DNA from: Roseomonas genomospecies 6
GTDB lineage: Bacteria > Pseudomonadota > Alphaproteobacteria > Azospirillales > Azospirillaceae
Direction: 5' to 3'
Assembly: GCF_008365375.1 (NCBI RefSeq)
Contig: NZ_QOKW01000002.1
Coordinates: forward strand, 371,899 to 435,898
Length of the DNA: 64,000 nucleotides
Each line of letters opens with the position of its first letter. Within the stretch, counting starts at the first letter, position 1. The translations under genes and the position numbers were made by a program. The notes beneath the pieces were generated by a model that worked only from the letters and a program-made list of their open reading frames with translations, was not told the DNA's origin and searched no databases. Positions 42,659 through 51,798 of the stretch are shown here, in pieces.

Positions 42659-44554
42659 TCATTCCAAGCCGGTCGCGATCCGCTCCGGCGGCAGGCTCAC
42701 GGTCACCGTGGTCCCCTGCCCCGGCGCGCTGTCGATGCGCAGCGTGCCGCCATGCGCCTCGACCAGCCGTTTGGAGATGGACAGGCCGAGCCCCATCCCC
42801 TCGTAGCGCCGCGACATCGACTGATCCACCTGGACGAAGGGGGTCAGCGCCTTCGGTATGTCCTCTCCCGCGATCCCGATTCCGGCGTCCGCGACGGAAA
42901 GCTCGACGCCGCCATCCTTCCCGCGGCACGCGCGGATGGTTGCCGATTCGCCCGGACGGGAGAATTTGACCGCGTTCGACAGAAGGTTCACCAGGACCTG
43001 CCGCAGCCGCAGCGCGTCGCCCGACAGCGGCGGCAGGCCGTCCTCCATCTCGATATGGATGGGCACGCCGCGCTTGCCCGCCTGGATGGCGACGAGGTTC
43101 AGCGCCTCCCCCATCAGGTCGGACGGATCGACGATGCCTTCGCTCAGCCGCAGCCCGCCGGCCTCGATGGTCGTGATGTCCAGGATATCGTCTATGATTG
43201 CCAGCAGATGCTCGCCCGATTGGCGGATCGACCCGGCGTAATCGGTGTAGCGGTCCACCTCCCCGCCACCCAGCAGCCGCATCTCGATCACCTGGGCGAA
43301 GCCGATGACCGCGTTCAGCGGGGTCCGCAGTTCGTGGCTCATGACCTGGAGGAAGGTCGATTTGGCGCGGTCCGCCGACTCGGCGGCCTCCTTCGCCGCG
43401 ATCAGGTCGCTCTCGGTCCGCTTGCGCGCGGTGATGTCGCGGATGATGCCGATGAAGACCCGGCGTCCGCCCGTCTCCACCGCGCTGACCGACAATTCGA
43501 TGGGGAAGCGGGCGCCGTCACCCCCCCGCGCGCCCATGGCCTCGCGCACGGCCCCGGCACCGCGGGTCTCGCCTCCCGGCTGGTAGACGGCCAGCCCGCC
43601 GTCCTGCAACAGCCGCCCGATGTCCGGGATGAGCCGGTCGATCCGGCCCCACAGCATGTCCGCCGCCGGAACGCCGAACATCGCCTCCGCCGCCGGGTTG
43701 ACGCTGTGGACGATGCCCTCCCCATCCATGGTGACGATGGCGTCGGCGGCGGCGTCCACGATGGCGTTGGTCCGCGCCTCCGCCACCAGCAGGGCGTCGG
43801 CGGTCCGCACATACTCGGTCATATCGGTCAGCGTGCCGACGCAACCCTGGACCCGCCCGTCCGGGTCGATCAGCGGCGATCCCTGGCACAGGGTAAAGGC
43901 AATCCCGCCGTCCGCCCCGCAGAAACGCAGGTTCAGCAGCACCGGCGTCCCCTCCGCCGTCGCCCGCGCCCATTCCGCCTCCAGCCGCGGGCGGTCGTCC
44001 GGATGCAGGGCACCGCGCCAACCATGGCCGGACAGCGCGTCGGGGGCCAGCCCGGCGATGGCGGCGAAACGGGGGTTGGCGAAGACGAGCCGGCCCTCCC
44101 GGTCCGTCTGGAAGATGCCGACGGGGGCGGACCGGGCCAGCGTCTGATACAGCGCGTCGCTCGCCCGCGCCCGCTGTTCGGCCTCCACCCGGTCGGTGAC
44201 GTCGCGGGCGTTGATCGCAAAGCCCCGGATGTCCGGGTCGTCGAGCAGGCTCAGCGCCGTCACCTCCACATGGCGCCAGCCGCCCGCCGCATGACGCACC
44301 CGGCAGACGAAGGGTCCCATGGCGCCGGTGGGCGCACCGGCTTCGCGGTTCGTCAGGCGCCGGGCGGCGTCCTCCCGGTCGTCCGGATGAAGGCAATCCA
44401 GAGCGGGCGTGCCCCGCAGCGACTCCGGCGGCATCCCCAAGACGCGGAGCGAACCCGCTCCCACCTCGACGAACCGTCCGTCGCACGACACCAGGGCCAC
44501 CACATCGCCCGAATTCGCCATCAGGGCGTGCACGCACCGTTCAAGACTTCGCAC
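42659..44554 (-). CDS. PAS-domain sensor histidine kinase (soluble)
   Basis: The 631-residue protein has no membrane segment. Three PAS-like domains occur at about residues 1-125, 130-255 and 260-390. A HisKA domain follows with FLQVMSHELRTPLNAVIGFA (His at about 406), then a HATPase domain with NLLSNAVKF near 526 and GMGLGLSISKRLVEAHGGTL near 585. No receiver follows and no response regulator is beside it, so its partner is unknown. The GTG at 44554 begins the first PAS domain with an acceptable GGGTGG site. Cytoplasmic PAS domains often sense oxygen or redox state; this is only possible here. Confidence 0.88.
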   Translation of the reverse strand: MRSLERCVHALMANSGDVVALVSCDGRFVEVGAGSLRVLGMPPESLRGTPALDCLHPDDREDAARRLTNREAGAPTGAMGPFVCRVRHAAGGWRHVEVTALSLLDDPDIRGFAINARDVTDRVEAEQRARASDALYQTLARSAPVGIFQTDREGRLVFANPRFAAIAGLAPDALSGHGWRGALHPDDRPRLEAEWARATAEGTPVLLNLRFCGADGGIAFTLCQGSPLIDPDGRVQGCVGTLTDMTEYVRTADALLVAEARTNAIVDAAADAIVTMDGEGIVHSVNPAAEAMFGVPAADMLWGRIDRLIPDIGRLLQDGGLAVYQPGGETRGAGAVREAMGARGGDGARFPIELSVSAVETGGRRVFIGIIRDITARKRTESDLIAAKEAAESADRAKSTFLQVMSHELRTPLNAVIGFAQVIEMRLLGGGEVDRYTDYAGSIRQSGEHLLAIIDDILDITTIEAGGLRLSEGIVDPSDLMGEALNLVAIQAGKRGVPIHIEMEDGLPPLSGDALRLRQVLVNLLSNAVKFSRPGESATIRACRGKDGGVELSVADAGIGIAGEDIPKALTPFVQVDQSMSRRYEGMGLGLSISKRLVEAHGGTLRIDSAPGQGTTVTVSLPPERIATGLE

Positions 44555-44652
44555 AATCCACCCTTCCGCATCGACGGCACGACACAGACCAGTAAGACGG
44601 CAATCCGTTAACGATTGATGACGCGGTTGTAATCGGGAAAGAAACAGTGACG

Positions 44653-45450
44653 TCAGAGCGCTGCGAATCGGGCGGCGAAAGCATCCGTGGTCGCGTCCGG
44701 CGCTTCCGTCATGACCATATGGCCTATGCCGGACAGAAGGATGACTTCCGATCCTCGGACCTTCGCGGCGAGCGCCTTGCCGGCCTTCGCCGGAGTCATG
44801 CGATCGACTCCGCCCAGAAGGAACAACGCCGGGCAGGACACCGCCGCCGCCGCCGCGCCGCCGCGCACATAGGCGTTGCAGGCGCCCAGATCGACGCCCA
44901 GCACGCCGGGCCGCGCCCGCTGCATCAGCCGCCGCCCGCCGGGAACCAGCGACAGGCCGGGAGCCGCCGCCCCGCCGACATGCCCGCGCGGCCCGTGGCC
45001 CCAGCCGACCACCAGCTCGATGGCGGACGGGTCGTTGAGCGCCGCCGCGGCCAGCAGGTCCGGATGCACCGGCATCGTCTCCGCGACGCCCAGCAGGGCC
45101 AGCGACTCGACGCGGCTCCCATGCCGCGCCGCGGTTTCCAGAGCCACCAGCGCGCCCATGGAATGGCCGGCGAGCGCGGCCTTCGCCACACCCGCCGCGT
45201 CCAGAAGCGCCGCGACCCAGTCCGCCAGTTCTTCGATGGAGGGAATCGGCGCGCCGCCGGAGCGGCCATGGCCCGGCAGATCCACCGCCAGCACCGACCG
45301 CCCGTGATGGGCGAGGTAGCGGCTTTGCAGGCTCCACACCGTGTGGTCCATACCGGCGCCGTGGATCAGCACCAGCGCCGGCCGCGCCGGGTCGAAGGGC
45401 CGCCCGCCCGTGTGGGCGTAGACGGTCTGGCCGTTGACGGTCAGTTCCAT
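44653..45450 (-). CDS. Alpha/beta hydrolase
   Basis: The 265-residue protein has the oxyanion-hole motif LVLIHGAGMDHTVW, the nucleophile elbow GHSMG (Ser at about residue 95), and a late His in LLSGIGHMVMTEAP. It is probably an esterase or lipase-like enzyme of unknown substrate. It starts 13 bases after the metY stop on the same strand, so it is likely co-transcribed with that gene. A homoserine O-acetyltransferase role was considered, but the size and motifs do not support it. Confidence 0.88.
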   Translation of the reverse strand: MELTVNGQTVYAHTGGRPFDPARPALVLIHGAGMDHTVWSLQSRYLAHHGRSVLAVDLPGHGRSGGAPIPSIEELADWVAALLDAAGVAKAALAGHSMGALVALETAARHGSRVESLALLGVAETMPVHPDLLAAAALNDPSAIELVVGWGHGPRGHVGGAAAPGLSLVPGGRRLMQRARPGVLGVDLGACNAYVRGGAAAAAVSCPALFLLGGVDRMTPAKAGKALAAKVRGSEVILLSGIGHMVMTEAPDATTDAFAARFAAL

Positions 45451-45463
45451 GGCTGCGTCCTCC

Positions 45464-46774
45464 TCACGCCTTGGTCGCGGCGCGCAGCGCCTGGCGCAGG
45501 TCGTCGATCAGATCGTCGCAATCCTCCAGCCCGATGGACAGGCGGATCATGTCCTCCCCCACCCCGGACGCGGCGAGCGCCTCGGCGTCGAGCTGGGCGT
45601 GGGTGGTGCTGGCCGGGTGGATGACCAGCGACTTTGCGTCGCCGACGTTGGCGAGGTGGGAGAACAGCGACAGCTTTTCGATGAAGCGCCGCCCGGCCGC
45701 CCGCCCGCCCTTGATGCCGAAGGAGATGATGGAGCCGGCGCCGTGCGGCAGAAGCCGGGCGCGCAGCCGGTGGTCGGGATGGTCGGCCAGTTCCGGATGG
45801 GTGACCCAGGCGACGCTGCCGTTCTCCGCATAGGCCTCCGATTCGAGGAAGCCCAGCACCTTGCGGGTGTTGTGGATGTGGCCCTTCATGCGCAGCGGCA
45901 GGGTTTCCACCCCCTGAAGGATCTGGAAGGCGTTCATCGGGCTCATGCAGGCGCCGAAGTCGCGCAGGCCCTCCGCGCGGGCGCGCATGACGAAGGCCGC
46001 CGGCCCGTACTCCTCCGCGAAGTCGATGCCGTGATAGCCGGCGTAGGGCTCCGTCAGTGTCGGGAACTTGCCCGACGCCTCCCAGTCGAAGGTGCCGCCG
46101 TCGATCACCACGCCGCCGATGGCGACACCGTGCCCGGCCAGCCATTTGGTGCAGGAATGCATGACCAGATCGGCGCCGAAGCTCAGCGGCTTGCACAGAT
46201 AGGGCGTGACGAAGGTCGCGTCGACCAGCAGCGGCAGACCGGCCTCGTGCGCGATGGCCGACACCCGCGGGATGTCCAGCACCTCCAGCCCCGGATTGCC
46301 CAGCACCTCGCCGAAGATCAGCCGCGTCTCGGGCCGGATGGCCGCGCGGAAGCCGTCGATGTCGCGGGGGTTCACGAAGGTCGTGGTGATGCCGAATCGC
46401 GGCAGCGTGTAGGCCAGCAGGTTGCGGCTGCCGCCGTAGATCGAGGAGGAGGCGACGATGTGCCCGCCCGCGTCCATCAGCGTCATGATGGCGAGCGTCA
46501 GGGCCGCCTGACCGCTGGCCGTGCAGACCGCGCCGACGCCGCCGTCCAGAGCCGCCAGCCGCTCTTCCAGCACCGCCACCGTGGGGTTGGAGATGCGGGA
46601 ATAGATGTGCCCCGGCCGTTCCAGGTTGAACAGCGAGGCCGCGTGGTCGGTGTCGTCGAAGACGTAGGACGTGGACTGGTAGATCGGCACCGCCCGCGCC
46701 CCGGTGGCCGGGTCGGGCCGCTGGCCGGCGTGGAGGCTCAGCGTGTCGAACTTCAGGAACTTGGCGTCCGCCAT
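45464..46774 (-). CDS. metY: O-acetylhomoserine sulfhydrylase (PLP enzyme)
   Basis: This 436-residue enzyme of the Cys/Met metabolism PLP family makes homocysteine from O-acetylhomoserine and sulfide. The start resembles the family (FDTLSLHAGQRPDPATGARAVPIYQSTSYVF), SRISNPT binds the cofactor phosphate, and the PLP Lys is in SCTKWLAGHG near residue 211. The length fits MetY rather than the shorter cystathionine synthases. It leads a two-gene unit with the hydrolase. A hairpin lies in its leader. Confidence 0.92.
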   Translation of the reverse strand: MADAKFLKFDTLSLHAGQRPDPATGARAVPIYQSTSYVFDDTDHAASLFNLERPGHIYSRISNPTVAVLEERLAALDGGVGAVCTASGQAALTLAIMTLMDAGGHIVASSSIYGGSRNLLAYTLPRFGITTTFVNPRDIDGFRAAIRPETRLIFGEVLGNPGLEVLDIPRVSAIAHEAGLPLLVDATFVTPYLCKPLSFGADLVMHSCTKWLAGHGVAIGGVVIDGGTFDWEASGKFPTLTEPYAGYHGIDFAEEYGPAAFVMRARAEGLRDFGACMSPMNAFQILQGVETLPLRMKGHIHNTRKVLGFLESEAYAENGSVAWVTHPELADHPDHRLRARLLPHGAGSIISFGIKGGRAAGRRFIEKLSLFSHLANVGDAKSLVIHPASTTHAQLDAEALAASGVGEDMIRLSIGLEDCDDLIDDLRQALRAATKA

Positions 46775-46801
46775 TCCCTTCCCCTCCCCTGCAAAAGGTA
46801 A

Positions 46802-46826
46802 GGGCCGCCCGTGGTGCGAGCGGCCC
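46802..46826 (-). promoter_or_regulatory. Hairpin in the metY leader
   Basis: GGGCCGC (46802-46808) pairs with GCGGCCC (46820-46826), 28 bases before the metY start. It does not match SAM-II or other SAM riboswitch types that I can recognise, so its role is open. A duplicated GAGCAGGGC lies further upstream in the leader. Confidence 0.4.
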
Positions 46827-46980
46827 CCTGCTGTTTCGTTTTTATGCCTGCCCTGCTCAACTCGCCCTGCTCAACGTGGTGAGCTGATTTGCGGCGAGGG
46901 TATGGCTGGATGACGCAAAGGTCAAGTAGCGGCTTTCCGAAAGTTGCCCCGAAATTCGAACCACATGATTCCGAACGGCC

Positions 46981-48111
46981 CTACCCGATCCCCACCATCG
47001 TTTCCTCCACCAGCCAGTCCACCACCTGGGCCAGGGCTTCCCAGCCGGTGGCGCCCTGCTCCAGCGCCTCGCGGTAGATGGCGACCTGACGGTGGGCGCT
47101 GGTGCCGCGGCGGATGATGTCGCGGGCGTGGGCGACCTCCGCCACGCAGTCGAAGCGCTCCGCGTCCTCGCGGGTCAGCTCGATCAGCTCTTCCATCAGG
47201 TCGGTGTAGGGAACGATGGTGCCGCGCCCGAAATCGACCAGCCCGTCGTCCAGGCCATAGCGCTGGGCGCGCCAGCGGTTCTCTTCGATCAGCAGGTTCT
47301 TGTAGGGGCGCCAGGTGACGTTCCTCAGCCGCAGCCGCCACAGCATCCGCAGCAGGCAGCGGAACAGGGCCGCCACCGTCACCGCGTCGTCCAGCCGGGT
47401 GCAGACGTCGGTGATCCGCATCTCCAGGGTCGGGAAACGCTGCGACGGGCGGATGTCCCACCACAGCTTGCTCGCGTCCTCGATGATGCCGGCGTCGACC
47501 AGCACGTTCACCTGCTGCTGGTACTCACCGAAGCTCTGGAAGCCGTCGGGCATGCCGGTGCGCGGCAGCTCGTTCCACACTGCCAGACGGTAGGATTTCC
47601 GCTGCATGTCCTGCCCCCGCCAGAAGGGAGAGGAGGTGGACAGCGCCAGCAGATGCGGCAGGAAATAGCGGACCTGATTCATCAGGTCGATCCGCAGGTC
47701 GTCGTCCTCGATCCCGACATGGACGTGCATGCCGCAGATCATCAGACGCCGCGCCGGGGCGCCCAGATCGCGGGCCAGCATGTTGTAGCGGTCGCGGTTG
47801 GTGTGCTTCTGCGGCTCCCACGCGGCGAAGGGATGGGTGGAGGCCGCGATCGGGGCGAGGTTGTGGGCGCGCGCCACCCCGGCCACCGTCCGCCGCAGCC
47901 GGGCCAGTTCCGCCCGCGCCTCCTTCAGGGTGGAGCAGACCGGCGTGCCGACCTCGATCTGGCAGCGCAGGAATTCCGGGTGGATCTGGCCGGGCGCCTG
48001 CTCCTGGCAGGCGGCCAGCATCTCGTCCGGCGGGTTGCGCGCGATGTCCCGCGAAGCGCGGTCCACCAGCAGATACTCTTCCTCAAGCCCCAGCGTGAAG
48101 GCCGGCTCCAT
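46981..48111 (-). CDS. GCS2-type carboxylate-amine ligase (YbdK family)
   Basis: The 376-residue protein belongs to the glutamate-cysteine ligase 2 family, with FTLGLEEEYLLVDRASRD at the start, MICGMHVHVGIEDDDLRIDL near residue 120 and WWDIRPSQRFPTLEMRITD near 225. Such enzymes join glutamate-like acids to amines with ATP; the exact product is unknown. It follows the N-formylglutamate amidohydrolase gene by six bases, so the two probably act together. Confidence 0.92.
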   Translation of the reverse strand: MEPAFTLGLEEEYLLVDRASRDIARNPPDEMLAACQEQAPGQIHPEFLRCQIEVGTPVCSTLKEARAELARLRRTVAGVARAHNLAPIAASTHPFAAWEPQKHTNRDRYNMLARDLGAPARRLMICGMHVHVGIEDDDLRIDLMNQVRYFLPHLLALSTSSPFWRGQDMQRKSYRLAVWNELPRTGMPDGFQSFGEYQQQVNVLVDAGIIEDASKLWWDIRPSQRFPTLEMRITDVCTRLDDAVTVAALFRCLLRMLWRLRLRNVTWRPYKNLLIEENRWRAQRYGLDDGLVDFGRGTIVPYTDLMEELIELTREDAERFDCVAEVAHARDIIRRGTSAHRQVAIYREALEQGATGWEALAQVVDWLVEETMVGIG

Positions 48112-48117
48112 GAACGC

Positions 48118-49002
48118 TCACTCCCGCGGGAACAGTTTGACTTGGTAGAGACCGGGGTCGGCGAGGATCGGCTCCAGCGCGTCCCCCAGCACGTCGGCCC
48201 AAAGGGCCGCGCCCTCCGGCAGGGCGATCAGGTCCTGGCGCACCTCCACCAGCACGTTGGGCAGGCCGGCGGGTGTGGCGTGGGTTTCCACCGTGCCGCC
48301 CAGGGTCGTCCGGCCCGAATAGGGTTCGTTGTCGCCGACGCACCAGCGCCCATCGGCGCGCAGCCGCTCGATCATCGGGACCGGGATGCGCGGATCGTGA
48401 TCCCATAGGATGCCGACGTGCCAGGGCCGGGCGACGCCACGCATGGACGGGGTGAAGCTGTGGATCGAGACGATGGCGGGCACCTGGCCGCGCCCGCGGC
48501 GCCGGGCGACCTCCGCGGCGATGGCCGACTGGTAGGGGGCGAAGATGGCCTCGACCCTGCGCTGCACCTCCGCCGCATCGAGCGCGCGGTTGCCGGGGAT
48601 CACCACGTCGTCGCTGACCACCGGAATGGCGGTGGGATCGTCGAGCGCCCGATTCGGGTCGATGACCAGCCGCGAATAGCCGGACAGCACGGCCGTGGCC
48701 CCGAATCGCCCGGCCAGCCGGCGGGTCAGGGCCGCCGCCCCGATGTCCCAGGCAATGTGGCGGGACAACTGCGCGTCGTTCAGCCCCAGATCGCCGAGCG
48801 CCTTCGGAATCGCGCGGGCCGCGTGGTCGCAGACCAGGATCAGCGGGCGTTCGGAGTCGGGGTTGAGCACCGTGACCGGCGGCGGGTCGCCGGGTCCCAG
48901 CAGCGGTGCGGCGGGGGCGGCGCGCGGCGGAGTCGGCGACGTCACCGGCCGGGAATGCTCGGCGGGCTGCCGGGAACGCGATTCGGAGGATGGCTGGGTC
49001 AT
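48118..49002 (-). CDS. N-formylglutamate amidohydrolase
   Basis: The 294-residue protein matches this hydrolase family, with LILVCDHAARAIPKALGDLG near residue 55, HIAWDIGAAALTRRLAGRFG and VSIHSFTPSMRGVARPWHVG. Known relatives split N-formylglutamate in histidine breakdown, or act on other N-acyl acids. The N-terminal 45 residues are Pro/Ser-rich and probably disordered. It begins a two-gene unit with the GCS2-type ligase. Confidence 0.9.
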   Translation of the reverse strand: MTQPSSESRSRQPAEHSRPVTSPTPPRAAPAAPLLGPGDPPPVTVLNPDSERPLILVCDHAARAIPKALGDLGLNDAQLSRHIAWDIGAAALTRRLAGRFGATAVLSGYSRLVIDPNRALDDPTAIPVVSDDVVIPGNRALDAAEVQRRVEAIFAPYQSAIAAEVARRRGRGQVPAIVSIHSFTPSMRGVARPWHVGILWDHDPRIPVPMIERLRADGRWCVGDNEPYSGRTTLGGTVETHATPAGLPNVLVEVRQDLIALPEGAALWADVLGDALEPILADPGLYQVKLFPRE

Positions 49003-49188
49003 CGTCGAACACTATCGCAGGAGATGGGACGGTCCGGAAGCCGACAAAAAAGTGGTAGCCCGCGGGCGTGAAATGTTAAATCGGGTTGCAATCAGCCTTG
49101 GACCACGCCCCTGGCGAACGAGGTGATGTGGGTCTGAGGAGGGCTGAAAGCCGCTTCAGAGTCGCCGACCTTTCTGGCGAGTACGGCA

Positions 49189-49839
49189 ATGACGAAGAAT
49201 TTCTGGCTCCTGTTGTTCGCCCTGTTGCTCCCTCTGTCGGCCTGCGGTCCGATATACACCACGGAGTACTCGTTCGTTCCGCCCAAATCGGCGGAAGGCC
49301 GGATGTGCGTGCAGTCCTGCGGGCAGGGACGGGCCTATTGCCGCCATCTTTGCCAGATGGACAAGCACGCCTGCGTCCAGGACGCCCGCGACCGCGCGAT
49401 GGACGACTACCGCGCCTATGTGCGGCGCCAGAACGCCGAGAAGAAGCCGATCAAGCGCAATCCCAGCGACTTCGACCGGAGCTACGCCTGCGGCACCAGC
49501 AGTTGCGAGAGCCGCTGCGAATCCGACCGCCGCGAATGCTACCGCGACTGCGGCGGGCAGGTGATCGCACGGGAGGTCTGCACCATGGGCTGCGACCAGA
49601 TCCCGCCGCAACCCGCCGCCCTCCCCTACTCGCCGAAGCCCGCCAGGGTCGCCGCCCCGCACGCCCCGCTGTGCCAGACCGGCGAGGAGGTGGAGGTCCT
49701 CTACGAGGACGATTGGTACGAAGCCGTGGTCACCGGCCCGCTGCGTCCGGACGGCCGATGCCCGATCCATTACGAGGGCTATGATGAGGACGAGGACGAG
49801 GCGGTGTGGCCCAAGCGGCTGCGCCCGCGCCAGGATTGA
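49189..49839 (+). CDS. Cysteine-rich lipoprotein with Tudor-like end
   Basis: The 216-residue protein has a lipoprotein signal with lipobox LSAC (Cys at about residue 19). The middle has repeated CxxxC patterns: CVQSCGQGRAYCRHLC and SSCESRCESDRRECYRDC, seven or more pairs in all. The C-terminus, about residues 165-210, resembles a Tudor/agenet fold: GEEVEVLYEDDWYEAVVTGP and IHYEGYDEDEDEAVW. No named homologue is known to me. The Cys may form disulfides in the periplasm. Confidence 0.8.
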   Translation: MTKNFWLLLFALLLPLSACGPIYTTEYSFVPPKSAEGRMCVQSCGQGRAYCRHLCQMDKHACVQDARDRAMDDYRAYVRRQNAEKKPIKRNPSDFDRSYACGTSSCESRCESDRRECYRDCGGQVIAREVCTMGCDQIPPQPAALPYSPKPARVAAPHAPLCQTGEEVEVLYEDDWYEAVVTGPLRPDGRCPIHYEGYDEDEDEAVWPKRLRPRQD

Positions 49840-49948
49840 CCGTCCCCCGCGGTGCGTGAGGGCGTCCGTTCCCCGAGGGAGCCCGTGCAGGTGAGCCATG
49901 CGGCCGGCGGGCGTGGTGCCGCCAGGATACCGCCGCTATAAGGATCGC

Positions 49949-50863
49949 ATGTCCGACGCCAGCAGCCTCACAACCGGAGCGCGCAGCGCCGCCACTGAGC
50001 GGGCCGCGCTCGCCGCCCTGCTCACCGGGGCGTTGGCTATCGCCTTCGCCCCGATCTTCGTCCGCCTTTCCGAGCTGGGGCCCAGCGCCACCGCCTTCTG
50101 GCGGCTGGGCTTCGCCATCCCCGCCCTGTGGCTGTGGATGGCGCTGGAGGCGAAGGGAACGAACCGTCCCCGCCGGCCCTCCTCCCTGTCCGACTATGCC
50201 CGCCTGACCGCCGCCGGCCTGTTCTTCGCAGGCGACCTCGCCATCTGGCACTGGTCGATCCGCTACACCTCCGTCGCCAATTCCACCCTGCTCGCCAATT
50301 TCGCGCCGATCTTCGTGACTCTGGTGTCGTGGCTGGTGTTCAAGGAGCGGTTCAGCCGCACCTTCCTGACGGGACTCGCGTTGGCGCTGTGCGGTGCGGT
50401 GGTGCTGATGGGGCAGAGCCTGAAGCTGAGCCCGGAGCATCTGTTCGGCGACGCCCTGGGCTTGCTGACCGCGGTCTTCTACGGCGGCTACATCCTCGCG
50501 GTGGGCCGCCTGCGGGCGGAGTTCTCCACGGCCACCATCATGACCTGGAGCGGGATCGTCACCGGACTGGCATTGCTGCCGATCGCCCTGCTGTCCGGGG
50601 AAAGCCTGATCGCCGGGTCGGCCGGCGGCTGGGCGGTGCTTCTGGGGCTGGCGCTGGTCAGCCACGCCGGTGGTCAGAGCCTGATCGCCTACGCCCTGGC
50701 CCATCTGCCCGCCGCCTTCTCCTCCGTCAGCCTGCTGCTCCAGCCGGCGGCGGCGGCGATTCTGGCTTGGGCGCTCCTCGCCGAACCGCTCGGCGCGCTA
50801 CAAGCCGTCGGCGGTGCCGTGGTGCTGGCGGGCATCCTGATGGCGCGCCGCGGCAGCCGATGA
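49949..50863 (+). CDS. EamA/DMT-family exporter
   Basis: This 304-residue inner-membrane protein has ten hydrophobic segments and two EamA repeats, with FAPIFVRLSELGPSATAFWR in the first and LLQPAAAAILAWALLAEPLG near the end. The family exports amino acids and other small metabolites. The ATG at 49949 follows AGGA; an earlier ATG is less supported. It is followed after 77 bases by the FadR-type regulator gene, which may control it. Confidence 0.92.
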   Translation: MSDASSLTTGARSAATERAALAALLTGALAIAFAPIFVRLSELGPSATAFWRLGFAIPALWLWMALEAKGTNRPRRPSSLSDYARLTAAGLFFAGDLAIWHWSIRYTSVANSTLLANFAPIFVTLVSWLVFKERFSRTFLTGLALALCGAVVLMGQSLKLSPEHLFGDALGLLTAVFYGGYILAVGRLRAEFSTATIMTWSGIVTGLALLPIALLSGESLIAGSAGGWAVLLGLALVSHAGGQSLIAYALAHLPAAFSSVSLLLQPAAAAILAWALLAEPLGALQAVGGAVVLAGILMARRGSR

Positions 50864-50940
50864 GGCGGCCCATGCGCAGCCATCCGGATGCACATTGACG
50901 TGATTTGCCCGACTCGGGTACGACCTATGACCGACTGCTG

Positions 50941-51717
50941 ATGAAAGGGCATGACACCGTGTCCGACACCGAAGAACCCCACCACGTACCGGCCTCCTCC
51001 CAGCGCATTTCCGAATGGGTGGCCGAACGGATTCTGGAACGCATCGCCCGTGGCGAGCTGGTTCCGGGGGAGCGCCTGCCCGGCGAGCGCCAGCTTGCCG
51101 AGCAGCTCCACGTCAGCCGCGTGTCGGTGCGCGCCGCCCTGCAGAAGCTGAAGACGCAGGGCTTCCTGACCGCCGTCCAGGGCGGCGGCACGCGGGTGGT
51201 GTCCTCCGCCGGCGCGATGGACGGTGCCTTGACCGAGATGGTCCGGGTCAAGCACGGCAATCTCTGCGATCTCGTGGAGATCCGGCAGGCGCTCGAAAGC
51301 TGGGCCGCCCGCCGCGCCACGGAGCGCGCGTCGCAAGAGCAGATCGACCACATCGGGCGGGTCCTCGCGGCGATGGGCGAGACGGGACGCGACGGCAAGC
51401 AGGCCGCGGACGACATGGACTTCCACCTCGCTGTCGCCCAGGCGGCGGGAAGCCCCGTCTATCTGCATCTGCTGGCGACGATCCGCGACATCCTCGGCCA
51501 GATGATGGAGTATCACCACACCGAGCCCTTCGCGCTGGGCAAGGAGGCGCTGATGATCGACCATCACCGCGCCATCTACGAGGCCATCAAGCGCCGCGAC
51601 GCCGATGCCGCCGCCGCCGCCGCCGCCGATCACCTCGGCTGGGTGCTCGACCGCTACAACGACCTGAGCCGGAAGGCGGAGGACCTGTCCCGCCCCAACG
51701 CCGGAACCCCTCCGTAA
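50941..51717 (+). CDS. FadR-family (GntR) transcription regulator
   Basis: The 258-residue protein has an N-terminal winged helix (about residues 15-85, with GERLPGERQLAEQLHVSRVSVRAAL) and a C-terminal FCD ligand domain (about 100-235) with DLVEIRQALESWAARRAT, MDFHLAVAQAAG and a metal-type His in IDHHRAIYEAI. FCD regulators answer to small organic acids. The start could also be GTG at 50959, which has a nearby AAGGG. It might regulate the DMT gene before it. Confidence 0.88.
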   Translation: MKGHDTVSDTEEPHHVPASSQRISEWVAERILERIARGELVPGERLPGERQLAEQLHVSRVSVRAALQKLKTQGFLTAVQGGGTRVVSSAGAMDGALTEMVRVKHGNLCDLVEIRQALESWAARRATERASQEQIDHIGRVLAAMGETGRDGKQAADDMDFHLAVAQAAGSPVYLHLLATIRDILGQMMEYHHTEPFALGKEALMIDHHRAIYEAIKRRDADAAAAAAADHLGWVLDRYNDLSRKAEDLSRPNAGTPP

Positions 51718-51732
51718 AGACAGACGGCGCAC

Positions 51733-51772
51733 GAAAAAGCCGCCGGGTTCCATCGAACCCGGCGGCTTTTTC
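51733..51772. terminator. Strong bidirectional terminator between FadR-type gene and adk
   Basis: A perfect 18-bp stem (51733-51750 with 51755-51772) has a CATC loop and A5/T5 tracts on the two sides. It ends both the FadR-type gene and the ribosomal superoperon after adk. Confidence 0.95.
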
Positions 51773-51798
51773 TTTTCAGCCGATGGCGGTGACCGCGG

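Noticed and set aside
46775..46980. A SAM riboswitch in the metY leader
   Set aside because: The known SAM-I, SAM-II and SAM/SAH sequence patterns could not be fitted. Only a simple hairpin and a short duplication were found.
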